Source: Pseudochelatococcus lubricantis (lineage in GTDB: Bacteria; Pseudomonadota; Alphaproteobacteria; Rhizobiales; Beijerinckiaceae). Taken from it: a stretch of 64,000 bases of DNA. The stretch is taken from the NCBI RefSeq assembly GCF_042432495.1, contig NZ_JBHLXC010000002.1, positions 1,240,001 through 1,304,000 on the forward strand. Reading direction: 5' to 3'. A model generated the notes under the pieces. It saw only the letters and a program-made list of their open reading frames with translations, was not told the DNA's origin and did not search any database. Below are positions 52,376 through 59,551 of this stretch, piece after piece; the first letter of the stretch is position 1; each line of letters begins with the position of its first letter. Made by a program: the position numbers and the translations under genes.

Positions 52376-52444
52376 GGTTATTTGTTCCGTTTGTGGAGGA
52401 AACGTCACATCCGGAGTAACCTTTTTTATCTGTTGAACAAACGG
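52360..52444. other. three interleaved complementary segments between HNH and DMT genes
   Basis: Three pairs of complementary segments occur in the order L1 L2 L3 R1 R2 R3: GTGACGTT (52360)/AACGTCAC (52401), AAGGTTA (52374)/TAACCTT (52417, followed by TTTT), and CCGTTTGT (52387)/ACAAACGG (52437). All are perfect 7-8 bp matches and they cross each other, so they cannot all form a simple hairpin. They lie in the divergent 369-bp gap between the HNH and DMT starts; the remainder of the gap (to 52650) is GC-rich with no recognised feature. Confidence 0.45.
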
Positions 52445-52650
52445 GTGCCGCAAATCGCCTTCTGAACGCAGGTTGCGCGTGTCTTTCCACGATTGCGGCC
52501 GCCGTCGCCGTGGCGGAGCATGCGGCATGCGAATCGGGAAGGGAGCGCTGCGGCGGCGGGTGTTTCCTCGGCCCCGGGTTCATGGCATAGAGGGGGCCGA
52601 CGGGCCTGTTCGATGTGTCGCGCCGCGTCGAATGTCCGGGAGCCCGTTTC

Positions 52651-53544
52651 TTGAGCGTATCATCTCAGTTCGCAGAACCCGCGCATCCGTGGCGCTTTTC
52701 CGTGCCGGAACTGGTGCTGGTGCTGATCACCGTCGTCTGGGGCACGACGTTCCTCATTGTCCAGCACGCGCTGACGGTCACGGGGCCGTTCTTTTTCGTC
52801 GGCCTGCGCTTCGCCACCGCCGCCCTCCTGCTGGGTGTAACGGCGACGCGCACGATGGCGGGCGTCACCTGGCTCGACCTGCGCGCCGGCAGCCTGATCG
52901 GCGTGGTGCTGATGCTGGGCTATTCGCTGCAGACGGTGGGGCTGAAGACGATCCCCAGCAGCCAGTCGGCGTTCATCACCGCACTCTATGTGCCGTTCGT
53001 GCCGCTGCTGCAGCTCTTCTTCCTGCGCCGCGTGCCGCAGCCGATGGCATGGATCGGCGTCGTGCTCGCGTTCACGGGTCTTGTCCTGCTCGCGGGTCCG
53101 GAGGGGGCGAGCATCAGCTTCGAGGTGGGCGAACTGTGGACGCTGGCATCGGCGGTCGCGATCGCGGGCGAGATCATCCTGATCGGCGCCTTCGCCGGCA
53201 AGGCGCATGCGCGGCGGGTGACGGTGGTGCAGCTTGGCGTGGCGTCGCTGCTGAGCTTCGCCGCGATGATTCCCGCTGGCGAGAGCATACCGCCGTTCTC
53301 GTGGCTTCTGGTTGCCACCGCCGTGGGGCTGGGTCTCGCGAGCGCGCTGATCCAGTTTGCGATGAATTGGGCGCAACGTACCGTCTCGCCCACACGCGCC
53401 ACGCTGATCTACGCGGGCGAGCCGGTCTGGGCCGGGATATTCGGCCGGATCGCCGGCGAGAGGCTCGGGCCGATCGCCATTCTCGGCGCCGCGCTGATCG
53501 TGCTCGGCGTTCTCGTCAGCGAATTGCGGTGGAAAAGGCGATAG
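52651..53544 (+). CDS. EamA-type drug/metabolite transporter
   Basis: A 297-aa inner-membrane exporter of the DMT superfamily, with ten predicted membrane segments in two EamA repeats. Repeat one begins LVLVLITVVWGTTFLIVQHALTVTGPFFFVGLRFATAALLLG, and repeat two has VGELWTLASAVAIAGEIILIGAFAGKAH with the conserved ending SPTRATLIYAGEPVWAGIFGRIAGERLG. TTG at 52651 is chosen because GGGAG lies eight bases upstream; a GTG at 52615 would add 12 residues without a ribosome site. Substrates in this family range from amino acids to nucleobases; none can be inferred. Confidence 0.85.
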   Translation: MSVSSQFAEPAHPWRFSVPELVLVLITVVWGTTFLIVQHALTVTGPFFFVGLRFATAALLLGVTATRTMAGVTWLDLRAGSLIGVVLMLGYSLQTVGLKTIPSSQSAFITALYVPFVPLLQLFFLRRVPQPMAWIGVVLAFTGLVLLAGPEGASISFEVGELWTLASAVAIAGEIILIGAFAGKAHARRVTVVQLGVASLLSFAAMIPAGESIPPFSWLLVATAVGLGLASALIQFAMNWAQRTVSPTRATLIYAGEPVWAGIFGRIAGERLGPIAILGAALIVLGVLVSELRWKRR

Positions 53545-53586
53545 GCCGTCGCGGGGCAGGGCGGGCCTGCCCGTGACAGCCCGCGC

Positions 53587-54510
53587 TCAGTCGTGCCGCG
53601 CGATGGTGACCAGCCTCTCGACGAGGTCGGAGAAGTCCATGCCGACATGCCGCGCCTGCTCGGGCGCGAGGCTGAGCGGCGTCATGCCCGGCTGGGTATT
53701 GGTTTCCAGAATGTAGAGGCCGCCGGCTGTGCCGGCCTCCGGGCGGTCGTCGTAGCGGAAATCGGAGCGGCTGAGGCTGCGGCATCCCAACGCTTCGTGG
53801 GCGATCTCGGCCCAGCGCATCGCCTGCTGCGTGATCTCGTCCGGCACCGGCGCGGGGACGATGTGCTGCGTGCGGCCTTCCGTGTACTTGGCTTCGTAAT
53901 CATAGAACCCCTCGCCGGTGCGCAGTTCCGTGACGGCGAACGCCTTGCCCTCAAGCACGGCGACGGTCAACTCGCGCCCCTCGATGAAGCTCTCGACCAG
54001 CACGTGATCGCCGTAGGCCCAGTCCTCCTCGGAGGCGATGAGGTTGTCGCCGCTCGTGACGATGCGCACGCCCTTCGACGAACCTTCGGCCACGGGCTTG
54101 ATGACGTAGGGCAGGGCCAACGGATGGCCGTTGCGGAAGTCCTCGCGGGTGCAAAGCCTGCCCGCAGCGCAACGCAGGCCGACGCGGGCGAAGATGTCGC
54201 GCGCCAGCGCCTTGTTCATGGCGAGCGCCGAAGCGAGCAGGCCGGAATGCGTGTAAGGCACGCGCATCAGATCGAGCAGGCCCTGGATGGAACCGTCCTC
54301 GCCCCAGCGCCCGTGCAGCGCGTTGAAGACGACGTCGCGGGCGGGGTCGAGCGCGTTGACGAGCGCCGGGATGCCATCGGCGGGATCGATGAGGACGACG
54401 TCGTGCCCACGTTGGCGCAGCGCCTGCGCGCAGGCGCGCCCGCTGACCAGCGACACCTCGCGCTCGGCGGAAAAGCCGCCATAGAGCACCACGATCCGTT
54501 TGTCCGACAT
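53587..54510 (-). CDS. ddl: D-alanine--D-alanine ligase
   Basis: Makes the D-Ala-D-Ala dipeptide for peptidoglycan precursors (cytoplasm, ATP-grasp). The 307-aa protein has VLYGGFSAEREVSLVSGRACAQAL at the N terminus, FNALHGRWGEDGSIQGLLD, LPYVIKPVAEGSSKGVRIV (ATP-grasp Lys), and the metal and substrate loop GGLYILETNTQPGMTPLSLAPEQA. It is the short Ddl-B-type length. It is away from the usual murC-ftsQ cell-wall cluster, at least within this window, so it may be an additional or relocated copy. Confidence 0.92.
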   Translation of the reverse strand: MSDKRIVVLYGGFSAEREVSLVSGRACAQALRQRGHDVVLIDPADGIPALVNALDPARDVVFNALHGRWGEDGSIQGLLDLMRVPYTHSGLLASALAMNKALARDIFARVGLRCAAGRLCTREDFRNGHPLALPYVIKPVAEGSSKGVRIVTSGDNLIASEEDWAYGDHVLVESFIEGRELTVAVLEGKAFAVTELRTGEGFYDYEAKYTEGRTQHIVPAPVPDEITQQAMRWAEIAHEALGCRSLSRSDFRYDDRPEAGTAGGLYILETNTQPGMTPLSLAPEQARHVGMDFSDLVERLVTIARHD

Positions 54511-54736
54511 TGGCGTTTCATCCGATTGTTGAAAGGGCGAAAAAGATGGTTGCGCCGCGCGCCGGCGGCAACCGGCCGCACACGGCGAACGCCTTGATTA
54601 TCCCGCGCAATGGTAAACAATTTTTCATTCCGCGCGCGGGTTTCAGCGGTCCGCTATTCCCGGCGCCTCGCCCGTGTGGGTCTGCCTGTCCGGCGTGTGA
54701 TTTCTGTATCAGGTGGAAATATACCGTTATCGTCGA
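54511..54736. other. divergent intergenic region, ddl side
   Basis: Together with the next 138 bases this makes a 364-bp gap between the divergent ddl and Kbp-like genes. It is of average composition and no gene, repeat or conserved hairpin is visible. It probably holds the ddl promoter. Confidence 0.4.
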
Positions 54737-54764
54737 TTGAGATTGGCGTCTCTCTTGTTATTGT
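54737..54764 (+). promoter_or_regulatory. candidate promoter of the Kbp-like gene
   Basis: TTGAGA (54737-54742) and TATTGT (54759-54764) are 16 bases apart, about 110 bases before the start codon. Confidence 0.4.
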
Positions 54765-54874
54765 GTCGCGCGGTCCCTCCGATATCATCAGCATGATCGC
54801 TGACGCGGGGTGCGTTGAAATCCGCTGTGCGGCCGGTAGCGTATGCAACTTATTCAACCGACGAGGTGACAATC

Positions 54875-55321
54875 ATGGGTTTGCTGAGCTTCATCAAGGG
54901 TGCGGGTGAAAAGCTGTTCGGCGCGAGCGAGGCCCAGGCGGCCACCGCCGATGACCTCAAGAAGGAAGTTGAGAAGCACGGCTTCAACGCCGAGGGCCTC
55001 GACATCCAGGTGGATGGCGACAAGGTCACCGTGAAGGGCAACGCAACCTCCACCGAGGAGGCCGAGAAGATCGCGCTCGCGCTCGGCAACACGCTGGGCG
55101 TGGCCGCCGTCGAGAACGAACTCAAGGTCGACAGCCCGGCCGCTGACGCTGCGTTCTACACGGTCGTGAAGGGCGACACGCTCTGGAAGATCGCCGAACA
55201 CCACTACGGTGCCGGCAAGGGTGGCAAGTACGAGGTGATCTTCGAGGCCAACAAGCCGCTGCTGAGCCATCCCGACAAGATCTACCCCGGCCAGGTGCTG
55301 CGCATCCCCCCGCTGGACTGA
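54875..55321 (+). CDS. BON-LysM protein (Kbp/YgaU-like)
   Basis: A 148-aa cytoplasmic protein with the architecture of E. coli Kbp (YgaU), a potassium-binding protein. The N-terminal GLLSFIKGAGEKLFG is followed by a BON domain (about residues 30-85: FNAEGLDIQVDGDKVTVKGNATSTEEAEKIALALGNTLGVAAVENEL) and a C-terminal LysM domain (FYTVVKGDTLWKIAEHHYGAGKGGKYEVIFEANKPLLSHPDKIYPGQVLRIP). There is no signal peptide, so LysM is not acting outside the cell. A GAGG site precedes the ATG. Followed by two small genes and the Mrp antiporter operon. Confidence 0.88.
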   Translation: MGLLSFIKGAGEKLFGASEAQAATADDLKKEVEKHGFNAEGLDIQVDGDKVTVKGNATSTEEAEKIALALGNTLGVAAVENELKVDSPAADAAFYTVVKGDTLWKIAEHHYGAGKGGKYEVIFEANKPLLSHPDKIYPGQVLRIPPLD

Positions 55322-55409
55322 TTCCAGTCGCCGCCGATCCTGCTTGTCATGGTGTCTGGCGTGATCCACCATGGGCCGGTTGTCGTCATCACACGCTTCC
55401 GGAATTGAC

Positions 55410-55712
55410 ATGACCGATCTGCCAGACACTGGGGCCGGGCCCCGCCCGAGCGTCGTCATCACCTACTGCACGCAGTGCCAATGGCTGCTGCGTGCAGCGT
55501 GGATGGCGCAGGAACTGCTTTCCACCTTCTCGACCGACCTCGCGCAGGTGGCGCTCGCGCCCGGGACGGGAGGCGTGTTCCGCATCGACTATGACGGCGA
55601 GACGATCTGGGAGCGCAAGCGCGACGGCGGTTTTCCCGATGTAAAGACGCTCAAGCAGAGGGTGCGCGACCGGCTCGATCCCGCGCGCAGCCTCGGCCAT
55701 ATCGACAATTAA
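55410..55712 (+). CDS. SelT/SelW/SelH (Rdx) family thioredoxin-like protein
   Basis: A 100-aa selenoprotein-W-like redox protein with a standard CxxC in place of CxxU: VVITYCTQCQWLLRAAWMAQELLSTFSTDLAQVALAPGTGGVFRIDYDGETIWERKRDGGFPDVKTLKQRVRD. The thioredoxin-like fold and GGFP motif match the Rdx family. A cytosolic redox role is likely but the partner is unknown. The ATG at 55410 has a GGA-type site. It lies between the Kbp-like and DUF1269-like genes on the same strand. Confidence 0.88.
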   Translation: MTDLPDTGAGPRPSVVITYCTQCQWLLRAAWMAQELLSTFSTDLAQVALAPGTGGVFRIDYDGETIWERKRDGGFPDVKTLKQRVRDRLDPARSLGHIDN

Positions 55713-55742
55713 CTTTTTGCCCCTCATCGAACGGAGTTCATC

Positions 55743-56297
55743 ATGAGCGATCTCATCTTCATCGCCTTCCCGACCGAAGAAAAGGCCGTGGAAGTGCGCA
55801 AGCGCCTGCTGGAGCTTCAGCAGGAATATCTCATCGAGCTTGGCGACGCGGTCATCGCCGTCAAGGAAGCGGACGGCAATATTCGCCTCAACCAGCTGCT
55901 GAACCTCACCGCCACGGGCGCCGTCTCCGGCGCGCTGTGGGGTGCGCTGGTCGGCCTCATCTTCCTCAACCCGCTGCTCGGCACCGCCGTCGGCGCGGGC
56001 GCCGGCGCGCTCAGCGGCAAGCTGACCGATGTCGGTATCAATGACGAATTCATGAAGGAAGCGGCCCAGGCGCTTCAGCCGGGCACCGCTGGCCTGTTCC
56101 TGCTGGTCCGCAAGGTCACGGGCGACAAGGTGCTGAAGGAGTTCGAGGGCGTTGGCGGCACGGTGGTTTCCACCTCGCTCGACGAGGAGAAGGAAACGGC
56201 GCTGCGCCAGGCACTGGCCGGCCATGTAGCGGCCACGCCGGTGGACCAGACGCAGGACACGGCCGACAAGCCTGCCGAAGGCGGCGCCACGAGCTGA
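55743..56297 (+). CDS. DUF1269-family protein with a glycine-zipper segment
   Basis: A 184-aa protein. It begins LIFIAFPTEEKAVEVRKRLLELQQEYLIELGDAVIAVKEADGNIRLNQ (an alpha/beta domain), followed by a Gly/Ala-rich hydrophobic zone (TGAVSGALWGALVGLIFLNPLLGTAVGAGAGALSG, about residues 58-95) and a C-terminal half with PGTAGLFLLVRKVTGDKVLKEFEGVGGTVVSTSLDEE. This is the DUF1269 pattern; function is unknown. GGAG precedes the ATG. It is 30 bases after the Rdx gene, so the three small genes may form one transcript. Confidence 0.82.
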   Translation: MSDLIFIAFPTEEKAVEVRKRLLELQQEYLIELGDAVIAVKEADGNIRLNQLLNLTATGAVSGALWGALVGLIFLNPLLGTAVGAGAGALSGKLTDVGINDEFMKEAAQALQPGTAGLFLLVRKVTGDKVLKEFEGVGGTVVSTSLDEEKETALRQALAGHVAATPVDQTQDTADKPAEGGATS

Positions 56298-56322
56298 ACG
56301 GATTGGAGCCGACGGGATTGGG

Positions 56323-56354
56323 ATCTGTCCTGTTTATGTTGAAACAGGACAGAT
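56323..56354. terminator. bidirectional palindrome between DUF1269 and mrpG
   Basis: ATCTGTCCTGTTT and AAACAGGACAGAT form a perfect 13-bp stem with loop ATGTTG. Outer flanks (GATTGGAGCC and GGCTCAATC) can extend it with one bulge. It sits between two convergent genes, and its 3' flank touches the mrpG stop codon. No long T run on either side. Confidence 0.55.
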
Positions 56355-56363
56355 TCTAGCGGC

Positions 56364-56768
56364 TCAATCCTGCTGAACGGCGGCGTCCGGGGCACTCTGC
56401 TTCCCGGGCGTCGGATTGCCTTCCGGCACGTTATCGTTGCCCTCCACCCTGTCGCGATAGAGCGCGGATCTCACCAGCAGCATGAAGCCGACCGGGGTCG
56501 TGATCGTCAGGAACACGGCAATCAGGATTTCGTGCACCGACAGCCGCCCGCGCAACACGGAAAAGCAGATCATCGACCCCACCAGAATGAAGCCGGTGCC
56601 GAGCGTCGAGCCGAGCGTGGGCGCATGGACGCGCTCGTAGAAGGTCTTGAGTCGCAGCAGTCCTACCGAGCCCGTCAGCGTCAGGAACGCGCCCATGAAG
56701 ACGCAGAAGGCGGTGAGCAACGCTGCCCACGGGGGCAGGTTCTCGAAGGCGAGTTCGATGTCGATCAT
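56364..56768 (-). CDS. mrpG: Mrp/Pha cation-proton antiporter subunit G
   Basis: A small 134-aa membrane subunit (MnhG/PhaG) of the multisubunit Na+(K+)/H+ antiporter, with three membrane segments. FCVFMGAFLTLTGSVGLLRLKTFYERVHAPTLGSTLGTGFILVGSM is the family signature (RxPDxYxRxHA-type loop). A hydrophilic tail of about 30 residues (DNVPEGNPTPGKQSAPDAAVQQD) is longer than in many homologues. It is the last gene of the operon and overlaps mrpF by four bases. Confidence 0.92.
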   Translation of the reverse strand: MIDIELAFENLPPWAALLTAFCVFMGAFLTLTGSVGLLRLKTFYERVHAPTLGSTLGTGFILVGSMICFSVLRGRLSVHEILIAVFLTITTPVGFMLLVRSALYRDRVEGNDNVPEGNPTPGKQSAPDAAVQQD

Positions 56769-57073
56769 TCGATCACCTCGCCCCGCATCAGGAATTTCGA
56801 CAGTGCCACCGTGCCGGTGAAGCCGAGCAGGCCGATGATCAGCGCCACCTCGAAATAGATCGTGCTGGCCACGCGGATGCCGTAGGTCAGCAGCAGCAGC
56901 ATCGCGTTGACGTAGAAGGTGTCGAGGCCAAGCACGCGGTCTTGCGCGCGGGGGCCGAAAATCAGCCGGTAGGCCGCGCAGGCCATCGCCAGCCCCAGAA
57001 AGAGCTGCGCGATGAACAGCGACCAGTCGAGCACCACGAACGGCCAGTCGGCGGGAAGGAAGGACGCGCTCAT
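56765..57073 (-). CDS. mrpF: Mrp/Pha cation-proton antiporter subunit F
   Basis: A 102-aa subunit with three membrane segments (VVLDWSLFIAQLFLGLAMACAAYRLIFGPRAQDRVLGLDTFYVNAMLLLLTYGIRVASTIYFEVALIIGLLGFTGTVALSKFLMRG). GPxxxDRVLxLD is the MnhF signature. The start at 57073 overlaps the mrpE stop by four bases, and the stop overlaps mrpG. Confidence 0.92.
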   Translation of the reverse strand: MSASFLPADWPFVVLDWSLFIAQLFLGLAMACAAYRLIFGPRAQDRVLGLDTFYVNAMLLLLTYGIRVASTIYFEVALIIGLLGFTGTVALSKFLMRGEVIE

Positions 57074-57570
57074 TCGAAAATCTCCATCAGCCGTCGCTCG
57101 TAACGGTTCTTGATGGTGTCGACCCATTCGGCCTCATCCTGCAGGTCGAGCACGTGGATCAGGAGGATGCCGGACGCGGAGGAGAAATTGGTCCAGATCG
57201 TGCCGGGCGTCGATGTGATGACGATCGCGAGCGCCGCAAGGCCGTATGGGTTGCGCATGTCGAGCTTCACGGCCATGAAGCCCGGCGTGCCGCGCCGGCT
57301 GCCGGGGCGGAAGATGATCTTCGCCACCGCGATGTTGGACCGGACGATATCGACAAAGACGATAACCCCCAGCCACAGGATCGTCAGCGGGCGGCGGATG
57401 CGCGGTGTTTCCTGCCCCAGCGTCGTCATGCCCCAGGCGCCGCCAAGGGCAAGCAGGCTGCCGAACACCACCTGGCCCGGCGATACGGACTGATTGAGCA
57501 GCAGCCACATGATGAGGATGGCGAGCGACAGCAACGGATAGGGCAGGAGATGCGCCATAAATCGCCTCAT
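57070..57570 (-). CDS. mrpE: Mrp/Pha cation-proton antiporter subunit E
   Basis: A 166-aa subunit (MnhE): LLPYPLLSLAILIMWLLLNQSVSPGQVVFGSLLALGGAW at the N terminus, VFVDIVRSNIAVAKIIFRP in the middle, and VITSTPGTIWTNFSSASGILLIHVLDLQDEAEWVDTIKNRYERRLMEIF at the end, the conserved TPGT motif region. It starts at ATG 57570 in an ATGA overlap with mrpD. A much longer open frame in the same phase continues upstream through mrpD, but that part is not coding. Confidence 0.93.
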   Translation of the reverse strand: MRRFMAHLLPYPLLSLAILIMWLLLNQSVSPGQVVFGSLLALGGAWGMTTLGQETPRIRRPLTILWLGVIVFVDIVRSNIAVAKIIFRPGSRRGTPGFMAVKLDMRNPYGLAALAIVITSTPGTIWTNFSSASGILLIHVLDLQDEAEWVDTIKNRYERRLMEIFE

Positions 57571-59210
57571 GGTGTGGCTCCTCCCTGTCCTGCGGCGCCC
57601 GCGCGGCCCTGCAGGACGCTGTTGATGTAGTCGGTCGGCGCATGCAGGGAGGCGGCGGTGCTCTCCATGAAATCGAACACCGTCCCGGCCCGCACGGTGA
57701 GCGCAACGCAGAGCAGGAGCAGGAACGCGACCGCCGCGATCTCCACGCCACGCACGCCGGGCACCACGCCATCTATCGGCGACCAGAAGGTCTGGATGCC
57801 GATGCGCGTCATCGCCAGCATGGCGGAAAGGCCGGAGAGGATCAACAGCGCGACCAGCACCCAGGTGACGACATACTGCGGCCCGCCCGTGCCTATCCCG
57901 GCCGGGTCCATGATCGCGGTGAGCAACGCGAACTTGGCGATGAAGCCGGAGAGGGGCGGCAGACCCGCGAGCAACAGGGCGAAGGCGATGAAGCTGCCAC
58001 CCAGAAACGCTACCACTGTCGGGATGCGCTCGCCCACCTCGACCTCCTCTGCCACGTCGTCCTCGTCGGTGTAGCCGTAGGCCGCCATGGTGACGGCGAG
58101 AACGTCGGCGCCGGGATCGCGCCCGCGTTCCACGAGTTCGATCAGCAGGAAGAAGCCGCCGATGGCCAGCGTCGAGTTGACGAGATAGAAGAGGGCGCCG
58201 CTGGTTGCCGTGGCGTTGCCGACGCCGATGGCCGCGAGCAGCGTGCCGGAGGAGACGAGCACGCTGTAGCCGGCGAGCCTCGACATGGTCTGGGTGGCGA
58301 GCACGCCCACCGCCCCGAAGGCGATGGTCGCCATGCCGCCGTAGAGAAGCACCTGCGTGCCGAAATGCGCCGATTCTGCCGCGCCGTTGCCGAACAGCAG
58401 CAGCGACAGGCGCAGCAGCACGTAGACACCGACCTTCGTCATGATGGCGAAGACGGCCGCCGCCGGAGCGCTCGCCGCCGCATAGGCGGTGGGAAGCCAG
58501 AAGCTCAGCGGCCACATGCCGGCCTTGACGAGAAAGGCGACGCCCAGAATGGCCGCACCCGCCTCCAGGAACATGCGGTCGCTCTCCGCGAGGGTCGGGA
58601 TGCGCAGCGCGAGATCGGCCATGTTGAGCGTGCCGGAGACGCCGTAGATGAGGCTGACGCCGATCAGGAACAGCGAAGAGGCCGCGAGATTGACGACGAT
58701 GTAATGAAGACCCGCCTTCACCCGCACCACGCCCATGCCGTGCAGGACGAGCCCGTAGGAGGCCGCGAGCAGGATCTCGAAGAACACGAACAGGTTGAAC
58801 AGGTCGCCGGTGAGAAAGGCGCCGTTGAGGCCCATGAGCTGGAACAGGAACAGCGTGTGGAAATGCGGCCCCGCCCGATGCCAGCGCGCCAGCGAGAAGA
58901 CGAGCCCCGCAAGCCCCAGCACGCTCGTCAGCAGCACCATCATGGCGGAAAGGCGGTCCAGCACCAGCACGATGCCGAAGGGGGCGGGCCAGTTGCCGAG
59001 CGGATAGGACACGGTGTGCGATAGCGCCGTCATCCCGTCCGCGCGCCAGACGAGGAACATGGAAATGACGAGCAGCGCGGCGGTCGACGAGACCGACAGA
59101 AGCGCCTTGAGCGGGCGCCGCCGGTCGTCCATGAGCAGCAGCGCCGCGCCGACCAGCAGCGGCAGCACGATCGGGGCGATGATCAGATGGTTGGCGATGG
59201 CCGTCGTCAC
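57567..59210 (-). CDS. mrpD: Mrp/Pha cation-proton antiporter subunit D
   Basis: A 547-aa antiporter core subunit related to NuoM/NuoN of complex I, with about 14 membrane segments. It shows LIIAPIVLPLLVGAALLLM, FNLFVFFEILLAASYGLVLHGM (conserved Glu), AAFLVKAGMWPLSFWLPTAYAAASAPAAAVFAIMTKVGVYVLLRL (conserved Lys and proton path), and LPPLSGFIAKFAL. An insertion around DVLAVTMAAYGYTDEDDVAEEVEVGERIP is acidic. It overlaps mrpC by four bases upstream and mrpE by four bases downstream. Confidence 0.94.
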   Translation of the reverse strand: MTTAIANHLIIAPIVLPLLVGAALLLMDDRRRPLKALLSVSSTAALLVISMFLVWRADGMTALSHTVSYPLGNWPAPFGIVLVLDRLSAMMVLLTSVLGLAGLVFSLARWHRAGPHFHTLFLFQLMGLNGAFLTGDLFNLFVFFEILLAASYGLVLHGMGVVRVKAGLHYIVVNLAASSLFLIGVSLIYGVSGTLNMADLALRIPTLAESDRMFLEAGAAILGVAFLVKAGMWPLSFWLPTAYAAASAPAAAVFAIMTKVGVYVLLRLSLLLFGNGAAESAHFGTQVLLYGGMATIAFGAVGVLATQTMSRLAGYSVLVSSGTLLAAIGVGNATATSGALFYLVNSTLAIGGFFLLIELVERGRDPGADVLAVTMAAYGYTDEDDVAEEVEVGERIPTVVAFLGGSFIAFALLLAGLPPLSGFIAKFALLTAIMDPAGIGTGGPQYVVTWVLVALLILSGLSAMLAMTRIGIQTFWSPIDGVVPGVRGVEIAAVAFLLLLCVALTVRAGTVFDFMESTAASLHAPTDYINSVLQGRAGAAGQGGATP

Positions 59211-59551
59211 CGGTCGCTCTCCCGTCCATCGACATGGTCGGTGCCGGTGAGGCCGCGCGAGGCCAGCAGGACGACGAGGAAAAGCGCCGTCATGGCGAAG
59301 CCGATCACGATGGCGGTGAGAACGAGCGCCTGCGGCACGGGATCGGCGAGCTGGCTGATGTCACCGGCGGTACCAGGCTTCAGGATGGGCGGCGCGTTCC
59401 CGCGCAGCCGGCCCATGCCGAAGATGAACAGGTTCGTCGCATAGGATAGCAGCGACAGGCCGATGATCACCTGAAACGTGCGCGGACGCAGCAGGAGCCA
59501 GAGGCCGGACCCCGTCAGCACGCCAATTGCAACTGCAATGATGATCTCCAT
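59207..59551 (-). CDS. mrpC: Mrp/Pha cation-proton antiporter subunit C
   Basis: A 114-aa NuoK-like subunit with three membrane segments: EIIIAVAIGVLTGSGLWLLLRPRTFQVIIGLSLLSYATNLFIFGMG, then a loop (PILKPGTAGDISQLADPVPQALVLTAIVIGFAMTALFLVVLL). DPxPQALVLTAIVI is the subunit C signature. The start is in a TGATG overlap with the fused AB subunit. Confidence 0.94.
   Translation of the reverse strand: MEIIIAVAIGVLTGSGLWLLLRPRTFQVIIGLSLLSYATNLFIFGMGRLRGNAPPILKPGTAGDISQLADPVPQALVLTAIVIGFAMTALFLVVLLASRGLTGTDHVDGRESDR

Noticed and set aside
57571..59235. Long minus-strand open frame upstream of mrpE in the same phase (total 721 codons)
   Set aside because: It is the alternative frame of mrpD: Arg/His/Gly-rich low-complexity product with no membrane segments. 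Only the last 166 codons (mrpE) are real.
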